Part shown: positions 8,317-16,644 of the stretch, one piece after another
Layout: each line of letters starts with the position of its first letter
Numbering within the stretch: position 1 is the stretch's first letter
Origin: Gemmatimonadales bacterium UBA7835
GTDB taxonomy: Bacteria > Gemmatimonadota > Gemmatimonadetes > Longimicrobiales > Gaopeijiaceae
Length of the DNA stretch: 41,387 bases
NCBI GenBank assembly: GCA_002500925.1
Contig: DLTN01000116.1
Location: 446 to 41,832, forward strand
Direction: 5' to 3'
Position numbers and translations under genes: made by a program
Notes under the pieces: generated by a model
The model's input: only the letters and a program-made list of their open reading frames with translations
Told to the model about the DNA's origin: nothing
Database searches by the model: none

Positions 8317-9273
8317 CTAGATCAATTCTACCCCCGGCATGTGATCAAGCGTAACACCCGACAACACAGGCCAGCCAAGTAAGTCTGTGAGTTCAGAGCA
8401 TATCATATCAATCTTCGGAAGCCCAACGGCATCATCGAAGAGCGCGAATGACGCCGAGCCACTTCCCGACAACATGGCAACGCGCGCACCGGCCCCAGCG
8501 AGCCCTGACAGTGAATCCTCGACCGACTCGTGAAGAGCAGACACGATCGACTGAAAATCATTAACCCCCTCTCCATCGAGTAAGTCTTCCCACGTCACAT
8601 CCGTCCCTATCGCGGGAAGAGCTAGCGACTCTGATTGATCGCGCGACCCGGCCAGGGCGCGATAAGCGTCTTTCGTTGACACATGCACCGGGGGAAGAGC
8701 GACCGCTATGGGCCTCTTAGGCAGGGGACCAATCTGCTCAATGCAGTCACCCCTACCTGTGCCGATCGCCGTTGTCGAGTCCCCAAGAAAGAACGCAACG
8801 TCGGAACCAATCCCACTCGCAATATCATTGAGCATGTTCTTGTCGGTAAAGGACGTGAGTTTCGCCAAGCACCGGATGACAGCTGCTGCGTCCGAAGATC
8901 CTCCACCGAGTCCCGCTCCAGCCGGAATCAATTTTTTAAGATGGATTTCGACTTGTCCGGCTTTACCTGTTTGTTCCATGAACGCAGCGGCTGCCCGCCA
9001 CGCAAGATTCTCATCATCAGGCCCAAGGTCTGGTCCGTCTAACGACATATAAATCATAGGCTTAACCAGTTTCGTTCCATCAATGCATCGACGAAACTTC
9101 ACCTCGACTTCGTCGAAGATAGAGATAGCCTGAAAGATCGTTATGAGCTCGTGGAACCCGTCATCCCTTCGGGAGCCAACCAAAAGAGTAAGGTTGAGCT
9201 TGGCTGGTGCCCTCGTCCAAGCAACACGATCTAGCTCATCCATACATGAGGCGCGGGGAGAAGACTTTGTCAT
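8317..9273 (-). CDS. ispE: 4-diphosphocytidyl-2-C-methyl-D-erythritol kinase
   Basis: Phosphorylates CDP-methylerythritol in the MEP isoprenoid pathway. It is a GHMP-superfamily kinase with the N-terminal substrate motif APAKLNLTL (catalytic Lys at about 25), the ATP-binding glycine loop IPAGAGLGGGSSDAA (about 116-130) and the C-terminal MLSGSGSASFALF. At 318 residues it is a little longer than typical (280-300), owing to a 10-residue N-terminal extension and a loop near residue 65. A Met at 11 is an alternative start, but the first ATG overlaps the upstream gene's stop as ATGA, favouring it by translational coupling. tRNA-Gln follows after 65 bases. Confidence 0.95.
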   Translation of the reverse strand: MTKSSPRASCMDELDRVAWTRAPAKLNLTLLVGSRRDDGFHELITIFQAISIFDEVEVKFRRCIDGTKLVKPMIYMSLDGPDLGPDDENLAWRAAAAFMEQTGKAGQVEIHLKKLIPAGAGLGGGSSDAAAVIRCLAKLTSFTDKNMLNDIASGIGSDVAFFLGDSTTAIGTGRGDCIEQIGPLPKRPIAVALPPVHVSTKDAYRALAGSRDQSESLALPAIGTDVTWEDLLDGEGVNDFQSIVSALHESVEDSLSGLAGAGARVAMLSGSGSASFALFDDAVGLPKIDMICSELTDLLGWPVLSGVTLDHMPGVELI

Positions 9274-10301
9274 GCGTCAACTCTCGCCCCCTGCACCTGC
9301 TCTTGCGCCGACCCGATATCTCCTAGAGAAAATCCCAGCTTCCATGTATACCAAAGACCAATCGAAGTGATCGGGATCCAACCACCGAAATGGTAAGCGA
9401 ACGCGAATGCTAGCGATTGTGCCTCCGCCACACCGTAAACGGTAGTTAGCGCAAAATTTGCTGACGCATGGAACGTTCCGAAAAAACCCGGCGCTGAGGG
9501 GAGTGCGACCCCGAATCCTACTACAGCCTCCGTGAACATCGCCGAAAACCAACCGGTATCGATGTCAAACGCAAGCATACCCAACCAAAATGAAAGACCG
9601 TGCCACATCCAGAAGAAAAGCGACCAGGAGAACCCGATTGCGAGGAGCCGAGGATCACGCATGATAGCCATCGACTCTAGCAGTCCCTCTAGAAGCTGAA
9701 CCGCTCGGAGGCTCCATACTTCAGGAAGCACTCGGAAAGCTATCCGAGCACTCGCCAGGAACTGGCTTGGAAGAGTCGCCATCAGAACAAGTACGATGAG
9801 CACGCCCAGAACGAGTGCTACAGCCCCTTGGAAGATCGCGAGTCCTCCGCCCTCAAACGCTGCGGTAACGTCGGGGAATGAAGGAGTGAATACTGGGATC
9901 ACCAAGAAAAGAAGTAGAATAACGCCGTCCATGAAGCGCTCGACCACTAGACTGCCAAATGCAGCTGTTATGCTGACGGGTTCCAAACGGCTCAGTGCAT
10001 AGGGCCTAGCGAACTCCCCTATTCGTGCAGGCAAAATATTATTCGCCATGAAGCCAATAGACACACTGGCAAAACGGGACTGCATTCGACTCTCAGGAAG
10101 CACCGGAAGGAGGAGGACCCTCCAGCGTACTGCCCTAATAACGAAGCCAAAAGTTGCTACTAAAATCGATGCGGAAAGCAGCAGCATATCACCCGTTGCG
10201 ATGTTCGCGAGTACGTCCGCGAAGTCGACGTCTTTCATAACAAACCACAAGAGGAAAACGGTTAGAAAGATGCCAACGGCCGCCTTGCCTAGGTGTTTCA
10301 C
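9270..10301 (-). CDS. LPG synthase-type (UPF0104/YbhN-like) transmembrane protein
   Basis: A 343-residue integral membrane protein with about eight predicted hydrophobic segments, the first at residues 8-23. The pattern RAVRWRVLL (after the second helix), GFMANNILPARIGEFARPYAL and GVALPSAPGFFGTFH is characteristic of the lysylphosphatidylglycerol synthase transmembrane/UPF0104 family, whose members are flippase-like or of unknown role. The soluble lysyl-transferase domain of MprF is absent, so lipid aminoacylation is not supported. It overlaps pdxJ (4 bases) at its start and ispE (ATGA, 4 bases) at its end, so all three are probably translated from one message. The function is unknown; a role in envelope lipid handling is inference. 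Confidence 0.85.
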   Translation of the reverse strand: MKHLGKAAVGIFLTVFLLWFVMKDVDFADVLANIATGDMLLLSASILVATFGFVIRAVRWRVLLLPVLPESRMQSRFASVSIGFMANNILPARIGEFARPYALSRLEPVSITAAFGSLVVERFMDGVILLLFLVIPVFTPSFPDVTAAFEGGGLAIFQGAVALVLGVLIVLVLMATLPSQFLASARIAFRVLPEVWSLRAVQLLEGLLESMAIMRDPRLLAIGFSWSLFFWMWHGLSFWLGMLAFDIDTGWFSAMFTEAVVGFGVALPSAPGFFGTFHASANFALTTVYGVAEAQSLAFAFAYHFGGWIPITSIGLWYTWKLGFSLGDIGSAQEQVQGARVDA

Positions 10302-11026
10302 GAAGTACGAGCTCTCCGGATCAGATCCGACATCTCACGCACTGCCCTCTCAATACCGACAAGCACAGCACGCGAGATTATAGAGTGCCCAATATTTAGC
10401 TCTTCGAGTTCCGAGATAGCAGCCACCTCAGTCACGTTATCATACGTCAGACCATGACCCGCATGCACTGCAAGGCCTAAGGAACGAGCGAGAGTCGCTG
10501 CTTTCGCGAGCCGCCTAAGCTGCTGCATTCTTTCTGAACTACTTGCATTTGCATACTCACCCGTATGCAACTCTATGGCTTCGACACCGAGATCCGCAGA
10601 CACCCGAATCACATCAGGGTCAGGGTCAACAAAAAGCGAGGTTCGAATCCCCTCTTGCTTCAGATGTCTCGTCGCGTCAGCTACCGATCTGAACGCTTCA
10701 TTCGTGCATAATGCTATGCCGCCCTCTGTTGTAACCTCTTCGCGCTTCTCCGGCACAATCGTCACCTGAGCGGGTCGCCACGCACATGCCAATGTCAGCA
10801 TCTCCTCCACTGCGGCAACTTCCAGGTTTACCGGCGTTGTAGCCATGTTCATCAGGAGATCGACATCTCGATCCTGTATGTGGCGCCGGTCCTCGCGCAG
10901 ATGAACTGTTATCCCATCTGCTCCAGCCTGCTCCGTCATCAGGGCTGCGCGCACCGGGTCAGGCTCGTCAGTCATCCTAGCCTGCCTGACAGTCGCAACG
11001 TGGTCGACGTTCACATATAATCGCAT
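10298..11026 (-). CDS. pdxJ: Pyridoxine 5'-phosphate synthase
   Basis: Condenses 1-deoxyxylulose 5-phosphate with 3-amino-2-oxopropyl phosphate to make PNP, the last step of the DXP-dependent vitamin B6 route. The family start MRLYVNVDHVATVRQAR is clear, followed by AGADGITVHLREDRRHI (catalytic His and Arg), the conserved Glu in VNLEVA, VPEKREEVTTEGG, and the C-terminal GLAVHAGHGLTYDNV and ELNIGHSIISRAV. I place the start at the ATG at 11026 (about 242 residues, family-typical). An upstream GTG at 11044 would add MKLDID and touches the stop of a possible small ORF. It ends in an ATGA overlap with the next gene. Confidence 0.96.
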   Translation of the reverse strand: MRLYVNVDHVATVRQARMTDEPDPVRAALMTEQAGADGITVHLREDRRHIQDRDVDLLMNMATTPVNLEVAAVEEMLTLACAWRPAQVTIVPEKREEVTTEGGIALCTNEAFRSVADATRHLKQEGIRTSLFVDPDPDVIRVSADLGVEAIELHTGEYANASSSERMQQLRRLAKAATLARSLGLAVHAGHGLTYDNVTEVAAISELEELNIGHSIISRAVLVGIERAVREMSDLIRRARTS

Positions 11027-11040
11027 ATCAATGTCCAGTT

Positions 11041-11121
11041 TCACCGATCGCCACCGAAGAAGTGACGGCTGAAATACTTGTTGAAATTCCTATACACGTC
11101 GAGATCCAATTTTAGTCCCAC
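11041..11121 (-). CDS. Possible small ORF between hflX and pdxJ (26 aa)
   Basis: The minus strand is open from a GTG at 11121 to a TGA at 11041, which overlaps the alternative pdxJ GTG as GTGA. The product would be 26 residues, rich in aromatic and basic residues (DVYRNFNKYFSRHFFGG). No ribosome binding site stands out before the GTG. The gap has few other explanations, but an ORF this short can occur by chance. No function is proposed. Confidence 0.22.
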   Translation of the reverse strand: MGLKLDLDVYRNFNKYFSRHFFGGDR

Positions 11122-11132
11122 TAGGGTTACGC

Positions 11133-12377
11133 TTACGCGACCTCTACGATCTTAACTCCGTCTCGTGTGGTGAGCTTACCGAGAACACGATGCGGCAAAC
11201 GCGCAGTCAGATGCACATCCAGTGCCTGATCCGATCGCCCAACGACCTCACCCTCTCTGTATACGGTGGCGATTGCTTCACCATCGACGACCGGGATGCT
11301 GATGACAACGCTCGTCAAGCGTTGTCGCATCCGTGCCCTCAGCGTCTCCTTCAATGATTCGAGGGACTCCAATTCATGAGCGCTCACGAATACCGCTGGT
11401 GTTGGCTCTAGGGCGCGGATACGGCTCTCTAGCGCTTCGCGCTCGGCGCTGCCCAGCCGATCGATCTTGTTGAACACCAAGATCTCATCTCGATCATTGA
11501 ACGAGAGTTCTCCGAGCACGTCGAGGGCGACTCCTCTCTGTTCTCCCCAATCAGGACTTGAAGAGTCAACGACGTGAAGTAAAAGGTCCGCCTCACCTGC
11601 CTCTTCTAAGGTAGACCGAAACGACGCTACCAAATGATGTGGCAGTTTCCTGATGAAGCCGACGGTATCGGTCATGAGTGTGTGGTAGCCTCCTCCTAGT
11701 TCAACGTTTCGAGTCGCGGAGTCAAGCGTAGCGAACAAGCGGTCTTCAACAAAAAGATCTGCACCAGATAGTGCTCGCAGAAGAGAAGACTTTCCGACAT
11801 TGGTGTAGCCCACAAGCGCCACTCGGAATAGACCCTCACGAGACTTGCGTTGAATCGCCCTCGCCTTCGTCACCCCGCGCAGCTTGCGCTTCAGGTCACC
11901 GATGCGCGCACCAATGAGCCTTCTATCAGTCTCAAGTTGGGTCTCTCCCGGGCCGCGAAGGCCGATCCCTCCACGAATTCGCGACAGGTGGTTCCACATC
12001 CGGCTCAGACGTGGCAAAAGATACTCTAGCTGAGCAAGCTCTACCTGCATTCGCGCCTCGCTCGACCGCGCGCGCGTAGCGAATATATCAAGAATCAATT
12101 CAGAGCGATCCATCACCCGGACTTTGATGAGCTCTTCGAGGTTCTTACCCTGCGCGGGGCTAAGTTCTTCGTCGAAGATGACCAAGTTAGCGGATCGCTC
12201 CAGCACCATTTCACTCAGAAACTCGGCCTTGCCTTCACCCAAATAATATCGTGGGTGAGGGGCATCTAATCTTTGCACTAGCGATCCGACAACCTCTCCA
12301 CCGGCAGTGTCGGTGAGCCGAGTCAATTCGTGAAGATGTTCATCTGTGACGTCCCGCGCCTCGTACCGACTCGGCAC
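11133..12377 (-). CDS. hflX: Ribosome-associated GTPase HflX (true start probably upstream)
   Basis: A GTPase that splits or rescues stalled ribosomes. After the N-terminal HflX domain come GGIGLRGPGETQLE, the Walker A/G1 GYTNVGKSS, the switch region LFATLDSATR, G3 DTVGFIRKLPHHL, G4 NKID and an SA-type G5. From this GTG the protein is 414 residues. However, the in-frame codons just upstream encode RAILVGV, matching the first beta strand of the family (AVLVHI in E. coli). The real start is therefore upstream of 12377, and the frame is open to a stop at 12465-12467 with no ATG, GTG or TTG. The coordinates given are the minimal canonical call. It follows rarA on the same strand. Confidence 0.93.
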   Translation of the reverse strand: MPSRYEARDVTDEHLHELTRLTDTAGGEVVGSLVQRLDAPHPRYYLGEGKAEFLSEMVLERSANLVIFDEELSPAQGKNLEELIKVRVMDRSELILDIFATRARSSEARMQVELAQLEYLLPRLSRMWNHLSRIRGGIGLRGPGETQLETDRRLIGARIGDLKRKLRGVTKARAIQRKSREGLFRVALVGYTNVGKSSLLRALSGADLFVEDRLFATLDSATRNVELGGGYHTLMTDTVGFIRKLPHHLVASFRSTLEEAGEADLLLHVVDSSSPDWGEQRGVALDVLGELSFNDRDEILVFNKIDRLGSAEREALESRIRALEPTPAVFVSAHELESLESLKETLRARMRQRLTSVVISIPVVDGEAIATVYREGEVVGRSDQALDVHLTARLPHRVLGKLTTRDGVKIVEVA

Positions 12378-12436
12378 TCCGACGAGAATCGCCCTGTCGA
12401 CTGGCGTCCGCAGATCAATGAGTTGCGTAGGTATCC

Positions 12437-12445
12437 GATCACCTT
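12437..12445 (-). promoter_or_regulatory. Candidate hflX ribosome binding site before an ATA codon
   Basis: On the minus strand AAGGTGATC matches the 3' part of the anti-Shine-Dalgarno complement. Counting from its GG, the in-frame ATA at 12432-12434 lies 7 bases away, the best spacing. This is the only good ribosome binding site upstream of the conserved RAILVGV strand. It would imply initiation at ATA, or alternatively a base error in the start region. Confidence 0.35.
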
Positions 12446-12520
12446 TGCCCCTAGCATAGGAGCCTTAGAAAGGGGCCCACCTAAGAATATCGAACTTCAA
12501 GCCCTCCACACAGACCCGTA

Positions 12521-13894
12521 TCAGCGCTTTTTTCGTCGCTCAGCCCACCATCTCAACCGTTCCGCGATGGTTTTCTCGAAGCCAAAAGCGCTAGGCTTGT
12601 AGAAGCACTCCCCCTTAACCTGGTCAGGCAGATAGGTCTGATCCGAGACCCCGTTCTCTTCCTCCGGGTCATATCGATAACCCTTCCCGTAACCAAGGTC
12701 CTTCATGAGAGTTGTCGGTGCATTCCTGATGTGAAGAGGGACCTTTTCCCCAGGGGTTTCTCTAGCTCGAGCATACACCGCCTTCCACGCTTTGTAGGTA
12801 CGGTTCGATTTTGGCGCAGTGGCCAAGTAAATGACCACCTGGGCCAAGGCGAGCTCTCCCTCTGGAGAACCAAGAAATTGATACGAATCCCGAGCCGCAA
12901 TGACATGGCCAATGGCCGCTGGGTCCGCGAGTCCGACATCCTCGGTCGCCATCCGGGCTAACCTTCGAGCGATATATAGAGGGTCTTCACCTCCATCCAA
13001 CATTCGCGCTAGCCAGTAAAGAGCCGCATCAGGGTCCGACCCACGCACTGATTTGTGAAGAGCAGAAATTAGGTTGAAGTGCTCTTCTCCGGCTTTGTCA
13101 TATGAGGCAAAGCGATGTTGTAATGCTTCTCTAGCAAGGTCAATACTGATTGCTCCACCATAACCAGCTAGATAGGCGCTGGCCTGAAGAACACCCAGAG
13201 CTCGGCGAGCGTCTCCGTCAGCCGCCTCAGCGATAAAAGTCAGGGCCTCATCATCCACGGTCAAAGCTAAATCCAGGAGCCCTCTCTCGTCTTTGATCGC
13301 CTGCTCAAGAATCAATTGAACTTCTTTGGCCGACAGAGGCTTAAGGACGTAGACGGGAGCGCGGGAAAGCAGTGGGCGCACTATCTCAAACGAGGGGTTT
13401 TCTGTTGTGGCTCCTATCAGAATCACTGTGCCCGCCTCAACATGAGGAAGGAAAGCATCCTGTTGAGCCTTGTTAAACCGGTGGATCTCATCGCAGAATA
13501 AAATCGTGTGACGCCCGGTCGCCTTTAGTCGGCTTCCAGCTTCAGCGATAATCTCACGAACTCTCGCCACACCGTCTGTTGCGGCACTAAACGGAACGAA
13601 CATACTCGTGGATCTCTCCGCGATTAGCCGGGCTAAAGTGGTCTTTCCACTGCCCGGCGGACCCCACAGAATCATGCTCGCGACTTTACCGTCTTGTAGC
13701 ATCGCTTGGATCGTCTTTCCCGCTCCAAGAAGGTGCTCTTGACCCCGGAACTCATCAAGCGTCCGCGGACGCATGCGCGCGGCAAGAGGAGCATCAGAGT
13801 TTGCAGAGCCTTCTTCTATCTTCACTTCAGACGTTTCATGCTCTCCTGTACCAGGCTTTCTGAACTCATCCGAAAACAGGTCCATATGGCTCAC
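12521..13894 (-). CDS. rarA: Replication-associated recombination protein A (MgsA-type AAA+ ATPase)
   Basis: A 457-residue clamp-loader-like AAA+ protein acting at stalled replication forks. The Walker A GPPGSGKTT is at about 78-86, Walker B LFCDEIHRF at about 131-139, sensor 1 is GATTENPSFEI, and sensor 2 lies in GDARRAL. The C-terminal tetramerisation domain follows, with AALYWLARMLDGGEDPLYIARRL and VYARARETPGEKVPLHIRNAPT. The N-terminus carries a short acidic leader (about 1-35) before the usual PLAARMRPRTLDEF. It starts with a GTG that overlaps the preceding gene's stop (GTGA); an ATG three codons later is possible. Confidence 0.96.
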   Translation of the reverse strand: MSHMDLFSDEFRKPGTGEHETSEVKIEEGSANSDAPLAARMRPRTLDEFRGQEHLLGAGKTIQAMLQDGKVASMILWGPPGSGKTTLARLIAERSTSMFVPFSAATDGVARVREIIAEAGSRLKATGRHTILFCDEIHRFNKAQQDAFLPHVEAGTVILIGATTENPSFEIVRPLLSRAPVYVLKPLSAKEVQLILEQAIKDERGLLDLALTVDDEALTFIAEAADGDARRALGVLQASAYLAGYGGAISIDLAREALQHRFASYDKAGEEHFNLISALHKSVRGSDPDAALYWLARMLDGGEDPLYIARRLARMATEDVGLADPAAIGHVIAARDSYQFLGSPEGELALAQVVIYLATAPKSNRTYKAWKAVYARARETPGEKVPLHIRNAPTTLMKDLGYGKGYRYDPEEENGVSDQTYLPDQVKGECFYKPSAFGFEKTIAERLRWWAERRKKR

Positions 13895-15177
13895 AAGCTG
13901 TCGGCCTCTCCGTCGATTTTTACCGACCGCCGTTGCAAGATCTTCTCAACCTCATGAGCTAGAATGGCCTTCTGGTTTCTCTGAGGTTCTTCCAACACGT
14001 GCTCCAGCAACTCATTTAGTATTTCACCGAAGACTGGCCCTGGCTTGAGGCCCATCTTCTTCAAATCTCCACCATCGATTGCGAGGTCATCGACCTTTAA
14101 CGGCGGTGAAGTCCTCAATTCCGCACGCAGCCTGCTCCACGAATCAACCACCATCCTCAGATTTTTACTGCCACGCCCGGATCGGGCTGACGCAATCTCG
14201 ATTCGACTTAATCCACGCATAACCGTCCTGCCGTGCCGGCTTAGCCAGCGCCGAAGCAATGTAGGATCCAAATCAGCAGATGGCAGGTCGGTTGCGGACG
14301 CTAGTCTCGCTACAGCGTCCGTGTCGGCGTTTGACAGCCTTAACCGGACAAGGAGTCCGACGGCATCGGACTCCACGACCGGGCGCAATAAAGCCGCCAG
14401 ACGAAGCTTTGGGCGCCCAACGGGGAGTGCATTCACCACAGATATAGCGTCATCCCACAAACCCTCACGGAGGGCTCCTATTTCAGGATAAAGAACCTCA
14501 ATCACCCCTGCCTCTCGGTACAGTGATAACGCTCGCCAAGGACTCGGATCTATCGACAGCACCTTGATTAGTTCGTCACGAATCCTCTCGGGTGAAAGAG
14601 TTTGAAGCCGATAGGCCAACCCAACCAGTGACCTCCACGTCACATCTTCAATCTTTAGGTCGAACCTTCCAGCGAAGCGAAGCGCTCTGAGAATTCGCAG
14701 ATAATCTTCCTTGAAGCGCTGATCGGCGTCACCTACCGTTCGAAGTCTGCCCGCGCTCAGATCTTCTTCGCCACCGAATGGATCGTAGAACTCGTCTCTG
14801 AGCGGATGCCATGCGACCGCATTAATCGTGAAGTCACGTCGCGAAAGATCATCTTCAATGCGTTCAGCAAACTCTACCAAAGCGTGGCGACCGTCGGTCT
14901 GTACGTCCCGCCGAAAGGTAGTCAACTCATACATGACACCGTCTCGCGCCAAAACTCCCACGGTTCCATGATCAATACCAACAGGGACAGTCCGGCTGAA
15001 TATCCTCCTCACCTGCTTGGGAGTGGCCTTCGTGGCAAGATCCCAGTCGACTGAAGTTCGGCCCATGAGGGCGTCGCGCACCGCTCCCCCTACCGCCCAA
15101 GTTTCATAGCCGGCCTCCTCTAGCGTTCGCACGATCCACCGGACCGCACCCGGCGCGATCGGACGAACAGTACTCAT
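13891..15177 (-). CDS. CCA tRNA nucleotidyltransferase / poly(A) polymerase family
   Basis: A class II nucleotidyltransferase of 428 residues. The head has WAVGGAVRDAL (28-38), the catalytic DWD (Asp44, Asp46), VMYELTTFRRD and the RRDFTINAVAWHP template region, with the neck motif DYLRILRALRFAGRFD. tRNA-Gln here lacks an encoded CCA, so a CCA-adding role fits. Family members can also be A-adding enzymes or poly(A) polymerases, and these cannot be separated by eye. No HD domain was recognised in the C-terminus. The start overlaps the SDR stop (ATGA) and the end overlaps rarA (GTGA), indicating an SDR-cca-rarA operon. Confidence 0.93.
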   Translation of the reverse strand: MSTVRPIAPGAVRWIVRTLEEAGYETWAVGGAVRDALMGRTSVDWDLATKATPKQVRRIFSRTVPVGIDHGTVGVLARDGVMYELTTFRRDVQTDGRHALVEFAERIEDDLSRRDFTINAVAWHPLRDEFYDPFGGEEDLSAGRLRTVGDADQRFKEDYLRILRALRFAGRFDLKIEDVTWRSLVGLAYRLQTLSPERIRDELIKVLSIDPSPWRALSLYREAGVIEVLYPEIGALREGLWDDAISVVNALPVGRPKLRLAALLRPVVESDAVGLLVRLRLSNADTDAVARLASATDLPSADLDPTLLRRWLSRHGRTVMRGLSRIEIASARSGRGSKNLRMVVDSWSRLRAELRTSPPLKVDDLAIDGGDLKKMGLKPGPVFGEILNELLEHVLEEPQRNQKAILAHEVEKILQRRSVKIDGEADSL

Positions 15178-15938
15178 CCGGGGAGCACCGCTCCACCATT
15201 AATGTTGATCACTTCACCGGTAATGTGTCGAGCTAACTCGGAGCACAAGAATACAATCGGCCCTGCCACATCCTTAGCCGTAGCAATCCGACCAATTGGT
15301 ATCGATCGTGTGATCCGTTCACGCTCGCCCGAGACAAACGCACTGGCAGACATTTCCGTATCGATCCAACCTGGTGCGACTGCGTTCACCGTTATTCCTC
15401 TGGGTGCGACCTCAATGCAAAGCCCTTTAACCAGGGAAATCATCGCGCCTTTTGTAGCTGCGTAGTCTGCATGAAACGCCTCTCCGCGCTGCGCCGCCGT
15501 GCTGCTTACAAGCACGATCCTTCCATGCTGATTGAGCCGGGACGCCGCTGCTCGACAGGTGTAGAAAATGGAGTTCAGATTAGCGTCGATCGTCCTATTC
15601 CAACGATCATTTGAAAGCGTTGCGACAGGCTCGTCTTGGGGCGGCCAGATCCCGTGATTACCGACAAAAATGTCTAGTTTTTGGAACTCTTCATCACCCC
15701 GCTCGAACAATCTTTCCGCTTCCGTTGGATCTGCCAGATCTCCTCCCTGGGCCCAAGCCTCTACCCCGAGTCCCTTACACTCTGACACCACAGATGCAGC
15801 TTCACTCGACCGAGAATGGTAGCTGACCCCCACATTCGCTCCCGCTCCAGCAAGCTGGAGGGCAACCTCACGACCTACACCACGCGATCCACCAGTCACT
15901 ATAGCGTTCTTTCCCCTGAGGTCGATCAGCGATTTCAC
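15174..15938 (-). CDS. SDR family oxidoreductase (FabG-like)
   Basis: A classical short-chain dehydrogenase of 254 residues that uses NAD(P)H on an unknown carbonyl or hydroxyl substrate. Visible: cofactor loop TGGSRGVG (15-22), GNHG at 93-96 (a variant of NNAG), catalytic Ser146 (LVSSTA), Tyr159 and Lys163 (YAATK), and VNAVAPGWIDTEM, the family's post-catalytic loop. It ends ITGEVININGGAVLPG, very like 3-oxoacyl-ACP reductases. No other fatty-acid genes are adjacent, so FabG is not asserted. It starts at GTG, 31 bases after gmhA. Its stop overlaps the start of the nucleotidyltransferase gene, so the two are probably coupled. Confidence 0.9.
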   Translation of the reverse strand: MKSLIDLRGKNAIVTGGSRGVGREVALQLAGAGANVGVSYHSRSSEAASVVSECKGLGVEAWAQGGDLADPTEAERLFERGDEEFQKLDIFVGNHGIWPPQDEPVATLSNDRWNRTIDANLNSIFYTCRAAASRLNQHGRIVLVSSTAAQRGEAFHADYAATKGAMISLVKGLCIEVAPRGITVNAVAPGWIDTEMSASAFVSGERERITRSIPIGRIATAKDVAGPIVFLCSELARHITGEVININGGAVLPG

Positions 15939-15969
15939 TTGGTCACCCTATTCTAAAGAGTCTAGTCAC

Positions 15970-16548
15970 TCAAACCTCTTCCAGTGCTGCGTCAACTACG
16001 TCACAGACTGCATGCCCAATGAGAAGATGAACTTCCTGCGCACGCGCTATGGAGTCCGTCGGAACTACGATCGGGAGGTCAACCTCATGGCGAAGACTGC
16101 CACCACCTCGCCCGAGAAGGCCAATTGTACGGACATGAAGAGTCCTCGCCTGCTGCGCCGCCATGACTAGGTTGGGGGAGAGTCCGCTGGTTGACAGGAG
16201 AATGAGTAGGTCCCCTTTGGATGATAGTGCTTCGAGCTGTCTGGCAAAAATCTGTTCGTAGCCAAAATCGTTACCCACTGCTGTCAGAACCGCTGCATCG
16301 GTTGTCAGCGCGATTGCCGCGAGCCCACGACGATTTCGCTCGAAACGCACGACGTATTCGGCCGCCAGGTGCTGAGCATCGGCCGCAGAACCACCGTTAC
16401 CGCAGAAAAACAGTCGCCCCCCCGAAACTAGAGTCTCTGAAACCCAACGCGCGTGAGTTTCAAGAGCTTCCATGAGAACAGCGACACTGTCCAACACAAC
16501 GCGGCTGTGTTCGTTAAAGTGCTTACTGAGACGGTCTTGTGCCCTCAA
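15970..16548 (-). CDS. gmhA: Sedoheptulose-7-phosphate isomerase (SIS domain)
   Basis: Converts sedoheptulose 7-phosphate to D-glycero-D-manno-heptose 7-phosphate, the first step to lipopolysaccharide heptose. It is a single-SIS-domain protein of 192 residues, the usual size. FCGNGGSAADAQHLAAEYVVRF carries the metal/active-site His60 and Glu64. LLILLSTSGLSPNLV is the phosphate-binding loop, and LIGHAVCDVVDAALEE supplies the C-terminal His. The start is a TTG whose last two bases overlap the TGA of the preceding 31-codon ORF, suggesting coupling. Later heptose genes are not in the window. DiaA-type SIS proteins are similar, but the QHLAAEYVVRF match favours GmhA. Confidence 0.9.
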   Translation of the reverse strand: MRAQDRLSKHFNEHSRVVLDSVAVLMEALETHARWVSETLVSGGRLFFCGNGGSAADAQHLAAEYVVRFERNRRGLAAIALTTDAAVLTAVGNDFGYEQIFARQLEALSSKGDLLILLSTSGLSPNLVMAAQQARTLHVRTIGLLGRGGGSLRHEVDLPIVVPTDSIARAQEVHLLIGHAVCDVVDAALEEV

Positions 16549-16640
16549 GATCTTCTTTCCATTACAGGCCTCTTTTTCAAGATGACCTTGTCAGTCCACA
16601 CGTCGTTCATCTGCCAAACGATCTCAACACGCTCGTCCAT
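16545..16640 (-). CDS. Small ORF between the alaS-linked ORF and gmhA (31 aa)
   Basis: ATG at 16640 to TGA at 16545 encodes 31 residues (MDERVEIVWQMND..., ending KKRPVMERRS). It begins four bases after the TAA of the previous small gene and its TGA overlaps the gmhA TTG start. The tight packing on both sides fits a translationally coupled short gene. It has a basic C-terminal half and no membrane segment. There is no clear ribosome binding site, so it would rely on re-initiation. I do not recognise it. Confidence 0.4.
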   Translation of the reverse strand: MDERVEIVWQMNDVWTDKVILKKRPVMERRS

Positions 16641-16644
16641 CACG

